A stretch of 11,344 nt of DNA from Emcibacter sp. (GTDB lineage Bacteria > Pseudomonadota > Alphaproteobacteria > Sphingomonadales > Emcibacteraceae): the NCBI GenBank assembly GCA_027019205.1, contig JALUWZ010000098.1:1-11344 (forward strand), written 5' to 3'. This document shows, one piece after another, positions 1-6,681 of this stretch. The position numbers and the translations under genes were made by a program. Position 1 is the stretch's first letter. Each line of letters begins with the position of its first letter. The notes under the pieces were generated by a model. The model did not search any database. It was not told the DNA's origin and was given only the letters and a program-made list of their open reading frames with translations.

Positions 1-1
1 T

Positions 2-1045
2 GCGACTCTGGTCGGAGCGGGGCTGACCAATTACCGCGCTGCCATATACTGGGGGCTGTTATTCACGGCAATCGGCGCCATTACCGGGGCGTTTTTTGCC
101 CATGCCATGGTCGAAACCTTTGGCGGCAAGCTGCTGACGGCGGCGGCCCGTCCCGACATGGTGACGGCGCTTTCAATCATTGGCGGGGCGGCGGGCTGGG
201 TGTTGTTATCGACCCGGACCGGCCTGCCGGTATCGACGACCCATGCCATAGTCGGCGCGCTGGTCGGGGTGGTGCTGGCGGCATTTGGCGCGTCTGGCGT
301 TGCCTGGAATATTCTGGTCTGGAAGGTGGCCCTGCCGCTGCTGCTCAGCCCGCTGGTGGCGCTTGCGGCGACCATCACCCTGCGCCGGGCATGGGACAGC
401 CGGGCACTGCGCAGGCAGGCTGCTGCCGACTGTATCTGTGTGACGGTCGAGCCGCAGATGGCGCTGGTGCCCGGGGGTCTGACCATGACAGAAAACAAGC
501 CCGGACTGTCCCTCAGCGCCTGTGATAGGGAACAGGCCGGGGCGGCGGTGGTTCCTCTGGTGACGATTGACCGGCTGCACTGGCTCAGTGCCGGGCTGAC
601 GAGTTTTGCCCGGGGAATGAATGATGCGCCGAAGCTTGCCGGGTTGGTGATTGCCGCGACCCTGTTGTCCGGGGGCAGCACAAACCTGTCCGGTCTGTCG
701 GCCTTTGTCATTATTGCGCTGGCGATGACGCTCGGCGGCTATATGGCGGGCCTCAGGGTGACAAGGATGCTGGCGGAAAAGGTTACGGTGATGAATCATC
801 ACGAAGGATTTACCGCAAATCTGGTGACAAGTATGCTAGTAAGTTCCGGGGCAATTTTTGGCCTGCCAATGTCAACCACCCATGTTTCCGCCTCGGCGCT
901 GATCGGTATCGGGGCGTCCGGCGAACGTGGTCACCTCCATATGGGTGCGGTTAAAACCATGCTTGCGGCGTGGGTGATAACCCTGCCCGGGGCGGCAATT
1001 TTCGGAATATTGCTGTTCTGGATGGGCAGATTTATGCAGGTTTGA
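2..1045 (+). CDS. PiT-family inorganic phosphate/anion permease (5' partial)
   Basis: Inner-membrane permease of the PiT (inorganic phosphate transporter) family, which moves phosphate, and often arsenate, by cation symport. The open frame runs in from before the window, so the start is missing; 347 residues are visible. The family signature occurs twice, as expected for its duplicated fold: STTHAIVGALVG at about 233-268 and STTHVSASALIG from 872. A GMNDAPKLAGL motif lies at about 614-646. Hydrophobic segments separated by short loops fill the rest. A hydrophilic central loop (about 386-560) carries three cysteines, two as C-I-C at 431-439 and one at 521, unusual for a simple transporter. It is followed after 21 bp by the TVP38 gene, so the two are probably co-transcribed. 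Family is clear; the real substrate (phosphate or another oxyanion) cannot be read from sequence. Confidence 0.9.
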   Translation, partial: ATLVGAGLTNYRAAIYWGLLFTAIGAITGAFFAHAMVETFGGKLLTAAARPDMVTALSIIGGAAGWVLLSTRTGLPVSTTHAIVGALVGVVLAAFGASGVAWNILVWKVALPLLLSPLVALAATITLRRAWDSRALRRQAAADCICVTVEPQMALVPGGLTMTENKPGLSLSACDREQAGAAVVPLVTIDRLHWLSAGLTSFARGMNDAPKLAGLVIAATLLSGGSTNLSGLSAFVIIALAMTLGGYMAGLRVTRMLAEKVTVMNHHEGFTANLVTSMLVSSGAIFGLPMSTTHVSASALIGIGASGERGHLHMGAVKTMLAAWVITLPGAAIFGILLFWMGRFMQV

Positions 1046-1066
1046 GCCAGCAAAGAAGGTAAAGTC

Positions 1067-1753
1067 ATGAAGACTGTTATAATCATCGCGTTAATCATTG
1101 CGGCTCTGGTCGGGGCGGGCTTTATCTGGCCGGTCAATGACTGGATGCAGGACTTGATTCTCTGGGTCAAGTCAGGTGGTCTGTGGGGTGTGGTGATTTA
1201 TGCGCTGATTTATATTGTGGCGATTGTGCTGCTGATACCGGGATCGCTGCTTACTCTCGGGGCAGGTTTTATTTACGGCCCATTCTGGGGGACGCTGCTG
1301 GTCTCCCCGGCGAGTGTGATCGGGGCTTTCATCGCCTTCAGTCTGGCGCGGGGACGGTTGCGGCCCTGGGTTACGGGCAGGCTTGCGGGCAAGGCCCGGT
1401 TCAGGGTCATTGACAAGGCAGTGGGGGAACGGGGATTTAAAATCGTCACCCTGCTCAGGCTGTCGCCGGTATTTCCCTTCACGTTACTCAATTATGCCCT
1501 CGGCCTTACCGGGATTACGGCGCGGAGCTATGTGCTGGCTTCTTTCCTTGGCATGTTGCCGGCGACTTTTCTTTATACCTATCTCGGCTCACTGGTTCCC
1601 ACGGTGAGCGGGCTGGGCCATGGCCCCAAATCCGACGCCCAGACTATTTTTATGTGGGTTGGCTTTGCGGTGACGCTTCTTGTTACCGCCTATGTCACCC
1701 GACTTGCCCGCCGGGCATTACAGACGACAATTGCCGAGGAAGAAACATTATGA
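1067..1753 (+). CDS. TVP38/TMEM64 family (VTT/SNARE-associated) membrane protein
   Basis: A 228-residue polytopic inner-membrane protein of the TVP38/TMEM64 (VTT domain, DedA superfamily) group, whose members are linked to lipid or ion movement but mostly lack a defined substrate. An N-terminal membrane segment spans about residues 3-21 and a second about 38-62. The diagnostic GAGFIYGPFWG re-entrant motif is at 65-75, and the second conserved block, RLSPVFPFTLLNYALGL, at 131-147. A final membrane segment lies around 194-210. The start is supported by a purine-rich AAGAAGG upstream of ATG 1067. The stop overlaps the next gene by 4 bp in an ATGA arrangement, which suggests translational coupling with the FAD oxidoreductase. 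From memory, TVP38 genes are often found beside MerA-like reductases, so the pair is probably functional. Exact role unknown. Confidence 0.88.
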   Translation: MKTVIIIALIIAALVGAGFIWPVNDWMQDLILWVKSGGLWGVVIYALIYIVAIVLLIPGSLLTLGAGFIYGPFWGTLLVSPASVIGAFIAFSLARGRLRPWVTGRLAGKARFRVIDKAVGERGFKIVTLLRLSPVFPFTLLNYALGLTGITARSYVLASFLGMLPATFLYTYLGSLVPTVSGLGHGPKSDAQTIFMWVGFAVTLLVTAYVTRLARRALQTTIAEEETL

Positions 1754-3237
1754 GCATCACTGTTACCCCGCAGGATGAGTTTAACCGGGAGCTGGTCAAT
1801 AACCTTCATCCGGCAGACTGGACGAATCCCGTGCCTGCCGGGCGCTATAACCTTGTTATCGTCGGGGCAGGCCCGGCGGGTCTGGTCGCGGCTGCCGGGG
1901 CGGCGGGACTGGGCGCACGGGTTGCGCTGGTCGAACGGCATCTGATGGGCGGCGACTGCCTGAATTTTGGCTGCGTGCCGTCCAAGGCATTGCTGAAGGC
2001 GGCCCATAAAGCCCATGATGGCGGTCTCATACCGGATTTTGCCCGGGTTATGGCGGATATGCGGCAAAAACGCGCCCGGCTCGCCCCTCATGACAGTGTG
2101 GCGCGCTTTAGCGACCTCGGGGTTGATGTTTTCCTCGGTGCGGGCCATTTTGTCTCAACCAATGCGCTTGAGGTCGCGGGCAAGACCCTCAATTTTCACC
2201 GGGCGGTGATCTCCACCGGCGCCCGGGCGGCGCTGCCGCCGATACCGGGGCTGAGCGACGCCAATCCCCTGACCAATGAAAGCCTGTTTTCGCTTGAAAA
2301 GCTGCCAAAAAGACTGATTGTCATCGGGGCCGGGCCGATCGGCTGTGAAATGGCCCAGGCCTTTCGCCGCTTTGGTGCGGAGGTGACAATTGTTGAAATG
2401 GCCGACCGGCTGGTCCCGATTGAGGACCCGGATGCCAGTGCGGTTCTGCGCCGCCAGTTCGAAAAAGAGGGGATTAGCCTTATTCTCAAAGCCAGTGTGG
2501 TGCGGGTGGCGGCGGATACAGGTGGCAAGTCAGTGGTCATCGATGATAATGGGCAGGAACGCACCCTTCAGGCCGACGAGATTCTGGTGGCTGCCGGGCG
2601 CATCCCCAATATTGAGGGACTTGATCTGGAGGCTGCTAAGGTCGATTATCATCGGCGCGGGGTCACGGTTAATGACCGGCTGCAAACCACCAATTCGCGG
2701 ATTTATGCGGCAGGGGATATCTGTTCCCCCTATCAATTCACCCACAGCGCCGATGCGATGGCGCGGATTGTTTTGCAGAATGCCCTGTTTTTCGGGCGCA
2801 AGAAAATGAGCGCATTGGTGATGCCCTGGGCGACCTATACCGCGCCCGAAATTGCCCATGTCGGCATGACCGCACAGCAGGCGGCGGAAAAGGGCGAGGC
2901 TGTTATGACCCTGACGGTGCAGATGGCGGAGATTGACCGGGCGGTTCTGGAAGAAGACAGCGGCGGCTTTGCCCGGGTTCATATCGCCCGGAAATCCGGG
3001 CGGGTTCTTGGCGCGACCATGGTTGCGGCCCATGCGGGCGAATCGATTGGCGAAATGAGCCTGGCCATTACATCGGGGCTGAAGATGGGAGATATTGGCG
3101 CGACCATTCACCCCTATCCGACCCAGGCGGAAATCTGGAAGGCACTGGCCAATGCCCATCGCCGGGAAAGCTTCACCCCGCGCATCGCCGCTGTTTTCAG
3201 GTTTTTCCTGAATTTTTTTGCCCGGGAAGCAGGATAA
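1750..3237 (+). CDS. MerA-like FAD/NAD(P)-dependent disulfide oxidoreductase
   Basis: A 495-residue cytosolic flavoprotein of the class I pyridine nucleotide-disulfide oxidoreductase family (dihydrolipoamide dehydrogenase, glutathione reductase, MerA). The FAD dinucleotide fold is at residues 35-62 with GAGPAG at 39-44. The redox pair is Cys70/Cys75 in GGDCLNFGCVPSK. A second GAGPIG in mid-protein binds NAD(P)H, and the AAGDI FAD motif and dimerisation domain follow. In the C-terminal HPYPTQAE motif a Tyr sits where lipoamide and glutathione reductases have the catalytic His, as in mercuric reductases. There is no N-terminal heavy-metal domain and no C-terminal Cys-Cys pair, so it is not a standard MerA. 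ATG 1750 is chosen because GAGGA (1736-1740) sits 9 nt upstream and it forms an ATGA overlap with the TVP38 stop; the frame stays open further upstream. Substrate unknown; a metal, metalloid or sulfur compound is possible. Confidence 0.88.
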   Translation: MSITVTPQDEFNRELVNNLHPADWTNPVPAGRYNLVIVGAGPAGLVAAAGAAGLGARVALVERHLMGGDCLNFGCVPSKALLKAAHKAHDGGLIPDFARVMADMRQKRARLAPHDSVARFSDLGVDVFLGAGHFVSTNALEVAGKTLNFHRAVISTGARAALPPIPGLSDANPLTNESLFSLEKLPKRLIVIGAGPIGCEMAQAFRRFGAEVTIVEMADRLVPIEDPDASAVLRRQFEKEGISLILKASVVRVAADTGGKSVVIDDNGQERTLQADEILVAAGRIPNIEGLDLEAAKVDYHRRGVTVNDRLQTTNSRIYAAGDICSPYQFTHSADAMARIVLQNALFFGRKKMSALVMPWATYTAPEIAHVGMTAQQAAEKGEAVMTLTVQMAEIDRAVLEEDSGGFARVHIARKSGRVLGATMVAAHAGESIGEMSLAITSGLKMGDIGATIHPYPTQAEIWKALANAHRRESFTPRIAAVFRFFLNFFAREAG

Positions 3238-3351
3238 AAGCAGGATGAAACAGATGACGGAATATTCTTTGTCACAAAAAAGTTATGGGACTTTTGCCTG
3301 TTGTGTAATTATGGTGCAAAAAAAATCTTATGGCCAATGGAGGCAGGTAAT
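3238..3351 (+). other. Intergenic gap ahead of the sigma factor gene
   Basis: This 114-bp gap is the widest in the + strand run and is much more A/T-rich than its surroundings. It is the natural place for an internal promoter for the sigma factor and the downstream pathway genes. I found no convincing sigma70 pair and no clear ECF-type -35/-10 pair. A weak 6-bp inverted repeat, TTTTGC (3292-3297) with GCAAAA (3316-3321), is present. No strong terminator hairpin is visible, so read-through from the oxidoreductase gene is plausible. Confidence 0.35.
3339..3343 (+). promoter_or_regulatory. Ribosome binding site fixing the sigma factor start
   Basis: GGAGG lies 8 nt before ATG 3352. It overlaps the alternative in-frame ATG at 3337, which argues against that start. 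It also argues against the far-upstream TTG at 3301, which has no such motif at a suitable distance. Confidence 0.7.
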
Positions 3352-3954
3352 ATGCCGGGTGACGCGGCGCATCAGGGGGACGGGGAACAGATCCGGATTT
3401 CCGCCCTTAAAGCCGGGTCCGCATCTGAATGGCGCGCGCTTCTGGCGGCTTACGGGCCGCATCTTCTCGGCTATGCCATCCGCATGGTCGGTGACCGGGG
3501 GACTGGCGAAGAAATTCTGCAGGACAGTCTGGTGAGTGTCTATCGCACCATAGACCGCTTTGAGGGGCGCTGCAGCATCAAAAGCTGGTTATACCGGGCA
3601 GTGCATAACCGGGCCATTGATGAAATCCGCCGCCGCAAGCGTTATGTTGACGTTGGCCGCGATCCGGAAAAGGATTATTTTGACGGGTCCGGGCACTGGC
3701 AGCATGACTGTCCCGGCTGGGACGGCATGGCGGCGAAACGGTTGGATGACCGGCGGCTGCTCGCGGTCATCGGCGAAAAGCTGGGCCAACTTCCCCATAT
3801 TCATCGGGAGATATTGCTGATGAAAGAGGTGGACGGGCTGGAGGCAGACGATATATGTGCTGCCCTTGAGATAACGCCGGGTAATTATCGTCTGCGGCTC
3901 CATCGCGCCCGCGCCGCCCTGCGCGCCGCAGTCGCCCCCGTGATGGAGGCATAG
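3352..3954 (+). CDS. ECF-type RNA polymerase sigma factor
   Basis: A 200-residue sigma70-family factor of the extracytoplasmic-function type, with only regions 2 and 4. Region 2 covers about residues 32-97 (LLGYAIRMVGD, then the EEILQDSLVSVYRTIDRF helix and a basic region 2.4 ending in IDEIRRRKR). Region 4 covers about 140-192 (LPHIHREILLMKEVDGL, then a helix-turn-helix ending LRLHRARAAL). An acidic linker (about 98-130) joins them. Length is normal for the class. The next gene, one base after the stop, encodes a zinc-type anti-sigma factor, the usual partner arrangement. Its position in the middle of a metabolic run suggests it controls the transferase/radical SAM genes that follow, and perhaps the permease and reductase before it. 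The signal sensed is unknown. Confidence 0.9.
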   Translation: MPGDAAHQGDGEQIRISALKAGSASEWRALLAAYGPHLLGYAIRMVGDRGTGEEILQDSLVSVYRTIDRFEGRCSIKSWLYRAVHNRAIDEIRRRKRYVDVGRDPEKDYFDGSGHWQHDCPGWDGMAAKRLDDRRLLAVIGEKLGQLPHIHREILLMKEVDGLEADDICAALEITPGNYRLRLHRARAALRAAVAPVMEA

Positions 3955-3955
3955 C

Positions 3956-4201
3956 ATGGTTTATCTTAAATGTTCAAAAGTTGTCTCAAAAGTTTCCGAC
4001 ATTATTGACGGCGAGGCCGGACTGATGACCCGGATGCGGTTTTACGGTCATATCATGATGTGCAGCAATTGCCGCCGCTATCTTGCGCAATTCAGGCTGG
4101 TCAGGGATTATGCCGGAAAAGTTACGCAAAACAACTTGCCAGATGATTTTGACCGGGTGATGAATTTTGTTTTGGAGGAGGTCGGCAAAGAGGATGACTG
4201 A
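3956..4201 (+). CDS. Small zinc-binding anti-sigma factor (ZAS/zf-HC2 type)
   Basis: An 81-residue soluble protein with the H-x3-C-x2-C zinc-binding anti-sigma signature (His32, Cys36, Cys39 in GHIMMCSNCRRYL) and a possible fourth ligand, Cys6. This is the core of zf-HC2 anti-sigma factors, which hold an ECF sigma factor inactive; in RsrA-like members redox or metal stress breaks zinc binding and frees the sigma factor. No membrane segment or sensory C-terminal domain is present, so it should act in the cytosol and sense an internal signal. GGAGG at 3945-3949 precedes ATG 3956 at good spacing, and the start lies one base after the sigma stop. Its 3' end overlaps the next gene by 8 bp. The partner relationship is inferred from position plus motif. 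Confidence 0.8.
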   Translation: MVYLKCSKVVSKVSDIIDGEAGLMTRMRFYGHIMMCSNCRRYLAQFRLVRDYAGKVTQNNLPDDFDRVMNFVLEEVGKEDD

Positions 4202-4886
4202 TCTGACGAAATCGCCTTGTCTGGTGCTGTTCTGCAAGCGCCCGCGTGTGTTTCAGGGCAAGCAGCGTCTGGCAAAAACCATCGGGGCCAAACAGGCGGT
4301 GACCTTTGCCCGGGCCTTTCTCGACTGTGCGCTCGAAGATGCGGAAGGCTGGCCGGGGCCGGTGGTGCTGTCGCCGTCATCGGCTGAGGATGTGGCATGG
4401 GCCGGGGGACTGCTCAGGCGTGATCATATGGTTCTGGCCCAGCCGGACGGCGGCCTTGGCGAGAGGATTACGGCAATAGATGAAAAGTTGCGCCGTCTTG
4501 GTCATGAGCAGATAGTCTTTATCGGCAGTGATGCCCCGGCCTTGCAGCCCGGCCATTTTGATACCGCATGCCGGGCATTGGGCCGTTGCGACGTGGTGCT
4601 CTCTCCGGCGTCCGACGGCGGGGTGACGATTATGGGGGCGGCGCAGCCGTGGCCGGACCTGACTTTTTTGCCATGGAGCACCGATTGCCTCGGTCAGGCG
4701 CTTGCAGAATGCTGTTATCATATGGGTCTCCGGGTAGAAAATATTGCCCCGAGCTATGACATTGATGTTGAGGATGATCTGGCACGGTTGTGGCATGATC
4801 TGGCCCGTGATCCCCGGCCTGCGCGTCGGGCTCTTTATCTTGTCCTTGGTGAATTCCTGCAACAGAAAGAGGTCACCTATGGCTGA
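4194..4886 (+). CDS. CofC-like GT-A transferase (DUF2064/TIGR04282, rSAM-associated transferase 1 type)
   Basis: A 230-residue cytosolic protein with a nucleotide-sugar/nucleotidyl transferase (GT-A, CofC-like) fold. The nucleotide-binding start is LVLFCKRPRVFQGKQRL (10-26); the family usually has K-T-R-L here and this copy has K-Q-R-L. Further family landmarks are GGLGERI (86-92), IGSDAPAL (110-117), LSPASDGGVTIMG (136-148) and the late DIDVEDDL (189-196). This family is known as 'rSAM/selenodomain-associated transferase 1'; the SenB selenosugar synthase of selenoneine biosynthesis is a glycosyltransferase from the same kind of setting. ATG 4194 lies inside the anti-sigma gene (8-bp overlap) behind GGAGGAGG (4174-4181), and its stop overlaps the radical SAM start by 8 bp, so coupled translation is likely. 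Donor and acceptor are unknown. Confidence 0.82.
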   Translation: MTDLTKSPCLVLFCKRPRVFQGKQRLAKTIGAKQAVTFARAFLDCALEDAEGWPGPVVLSPSSAEDVAWAGGLLRRDHMVLAQPDGGLGERITAIDEKLRRLGHEQIVFIGSDAPALQPGHFDTACRALGRCDVVLSPASDGGVTIMGAAQPWPDLTFLPWSTDCLGQALAECCYHMGLRVENIAPSYDIDVEDDLARLWHDLARDPRPARRALYLVLGEFLQQKEVTYG

Positions 4887-5814
4887 ACCACTTGAAAAAT
4901 TTGAGCCGGAGCAGAAAAGTGACAACTGGTACCGGACCCCGCTTGGCGACGCGCGCGGCTATATTGACAGCGACCGTCTGCGCGAATTGTGGTTCCATAC
5001 CGGCACGGCGTGCAATCTTTCCTGCGATTTCTGTCTTGAGGGGTCAAAGCCCGGCGATACCCGGCTCGGTCTGGTCAAGTTTGAAGATGTCAGCCCCTAT
5101 ATTGACGAGGCACTGGAGCTTGGGGTTGAACAATTTTCCTTCACCGGTGGCGAGCCGTTTCTCGCCAAGGATATTATCCGGATATTGATACGGGCCGCAT
5201 CCCATCGCCCCTGTCTGCTGCTGACCAATGGTACCGAGGCCCTGCAGCGGCGCATTGATGAACTGACCCCCCTGCAGACAAGCCCCAATCCGGTTTCCTT
5301 CCGGATCAGTCTGGATCATTATGAGGCGGAAATTCATGATCTCGGGCGTGGGCAGGATAATTTCGCCAAGGCGCTCGTCGGCCTGAAAATGCTCCATGAC
5401 CGGGGCTTTCCGGTTTCGGTCGCCCGGCATATCTGGCCCGGGGAGGACAAGGCGGCGACTGAGGCGGCCTTTGCCGCCCTGTTTCGCGCCCATGAGTTGC
5501 CAGAGGATATTCCGCTGGTCGCTTTTCCCGATTTTTCCCTGCCGGGGTCACTGCCCGACGTGCCCTTTGTCACCACCGGCTGCATGACCCGCTATCACAG
5601 CACAGACAGCCGCAAGGAATTTATGTGCGCCTTTTCCCGGATGATGGTAAAACAGAATGGCGAGATGCGGACCTATGCCTGTACTTTGGTCGATGATGAT
5701 CCGGATTATGATCTCGGGGCCTCGCTGACCGACAGTATGGCGGAGCGTATCAGTATGAAACATCATCGCTGCTACAGCTGTTTTGCCTATGGCTCATCCT
5801 GTAGTGAACTTTAA
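4879..5814 (+). CDS. Radical SAM enzyme with cysteine-rich twitch/SPASM-like C-terminus
   Basis: A 311-residue radical S-adenosylmethionine enzyme. Cys45, Cys49 and Cys52 form the CxxxCxxC site (TACNLSCDFC) for the [4Fe-4S] cluster that cleaves SAM, and the SAM-binding FTGGEPF motif follows at 88-94. The C-terminal part has six cysteines (235, 250, 268, 298, 301, 308). The C-x10-G-x6-C stretch (250-268) and C-x2-C-x6-C (298-308) resemble a shortened SPASM or twitch domain holding one auxiliary Fe-S cluster. I do not recognise the exact family. It lacks the look of ArsS, and no small precursor-peptide gene is seen beside it, so a small-molecule substrate is more likely than a peptide. GAGG just before ATG 4879 and the 8-bp overlap support this start. 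It is followed by a nucleoside phosphorylase, suggesting adenosyl chemistry or 5'-deoxyadenosine removal. Confidence 0.85.
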   Translation: MAEPLEKFEPEQKSDNWYRTPLGDARGYIDSDRLRELWFHTGTACNLSCDFCLEGSKPGDTRLGLVKFEDVSPYIDEALELGVEQFSFTGGEPFLAKDIIRILIRAASHRPCLLLTNGTEALQRRIDELTPLQTSPNPVSFRISLDHYEAEIHDLGRGQDNFAKALVGLKMLHDRGFPVSVARHIWPGEDKAATEAAFAALFRAHELPEDIPLVAFPDFSLPGSLPDVPFVTTGCMTRYHSTDSRKEFMCAFSRMMVKQNGEMRTYACTLVDDDPDYDLGASLTDSMAERISMKHHRCYSCFAYGSSCSEL

Positions 5815-5826
5815 CGGAGGCTCCCC

Positions 5827-6681
5827 ATGTTGGCAATTATAGGCGGTTCGGGTATTTATGATCTTCCGGGGCTTGAGGCAGGCGATGAACAGGACGTCAT
5901 GACGCCATATGGTGCGCCGTCGGCTGATCTTGTGATCGGGAAATATGGTGGCGGGAAAGATATTGTTTTTCTGGCCCGCCACGGCAAGAGCCACCAATAT
6001 CTGCCCCATGAGGTCAATTACCGGGCCAATATCTGGGCGCTTAAAAAGCTTGGCGTGAGCCGCATAATCGGCATCTCGGCAGTGGGCAGCCTGCGGGCGG
6101 ACCTGAAACCGGGCGACCTCTGTCTTGCTGACCAGTATTTCGATTTCGTCAAGGGCCAGCGCGAGAAAAGCTTTTTCGGCAATGGGCTGGCGGCCCATGT
6201 ATCAACGGCGGAACCCGTCTGTCCGATCCTGTCAGAATCCCTGACCAGGGCCGGTCAAGGGCTTGGTATTGAGGTCAAGGGCGGATTGACCTATGGCTGT
6301 GTTGACGGGCCGCGCCTTGGCACCCGGGCGGAAAGTCTGTTTCTGAAAAATGCCGCGAACTGCGACCTTGTTGGTATGACCAATGTGCCCGAAGCCTTCC
6401 TCGCCCGGGAGGCACAGATTTGCTATGCAACCCTGTCGATTGTCACCGATTATGATTGCTGGCTTGATGACCCGGCACAGCATGTCAGCGTGGAACAGGT
6501 CATTTCCCGCTACGGGGAAAGTCTTGCGACGGCGCGGCGGCTGGTCGGTGCCTTTCTCGAAAGTGACGGGGGAGCGGCCCCGGACTGTGGCTGTCGGCAC
6601 AGTCTGGATTCTGCGGTGCTGACGCCGATTGAGCAGCTTGGCGCGGATAACAGGGCTTTGCTGGACCTGCTGAAAAGATAA
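5827..6681 (+). CDS. 5'-methylthioadenosine phosphorylase-family enzyme
   Basis: A 284-residue phosphorylase of the MTAP/purine nucleoside phosphorylase family, which splits a purine nucleoside with phosphate into free base and ribose-1-phosphate. The phosphate site is GGSGIY (6-11) with RHG (51-53). PHEVNYRANIWALKKLGV (60-77), AVGSL (85-89), GPRLGTRAES (161-170) and GMTNVPEAFLAREA (183-196) are family blocks. TDYDCW (207-212) matches the adenine-specific MTAPs, which points to 6-aminopurine substrates. A C-x-C pair (254-256) near the end is also found in stable MTAP II enzymes. GGAGG at 5816-5820, 6 nt before ATG 5827, fixes the start. Directly behind the radical SAM gene, its substrate could be methylthioadenosine, 5'-deoxyadenosine or a 5'-modified adenosine made by that enzyme. 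Family is secure; the substrate is inferred. Confidence 0.88.
   Translation: MLAIIGGSGIYDLPGLEAGDEQDVMTPYGAPSADLVIGKYGGGKDIVFLARHGKSHQYLPHEVNYRANIWALKKLGVSRIIGISAVGSLRADLKPGDLCLADQYFDFVKGQREKSFFGNGLAAHVSTAEPVCPILSESLTRAGQGLGIEVKGGLTYGCVDGPRLGTRAESLFLKNAANCDLVGMTNVPEAFLAREAQICYATLSIVTDYDCWLDDPAQHVSVEQVISRYGESLATARRLVGAFLESDGGAAPDCGCRHSLDSAVLTPIEQLGADNRALLDLLKR

Noticed and set aside
31..802. Long minus-strand open frames across the PiT gene
   Set aside because: Shadow frames of a high-GC gene; the + strand carries the duplicated PiT signature.
1654..1749. An upstream in-frame extension of the FAD oxidoreductase (32 residues)
   Set aside because: It lies inside the TVP38 gene and is Cys-rich without family similarity; ATG 1750 has GAGGA at correct spacing.
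3218..3535. A 105-codon + strand frame bridging the oxidoreductase and sigma genes
   Set aside because: It overlaps both genes in another frame, has no ribosome site matched to its start, and its second half is a shifted reading of the sigma factor.
4879..5814. Possible selenocysteine (in-frame TGA) in the radical SAM gene because of the selenodomain-type neighbours
   Set aside because: The gene ends in TAA at its natural end, no in-frame TGA interrupts it, and no SECIS-like hairpin was needed to explain it.
4879..5814. Identification of the radical SAM protein as ArsS
   Set aside because: The residues around the CxxxCxxC site and the C-terminal cysteine spacing do not match what I remember of ArsS, and no ArsM is adjacent.
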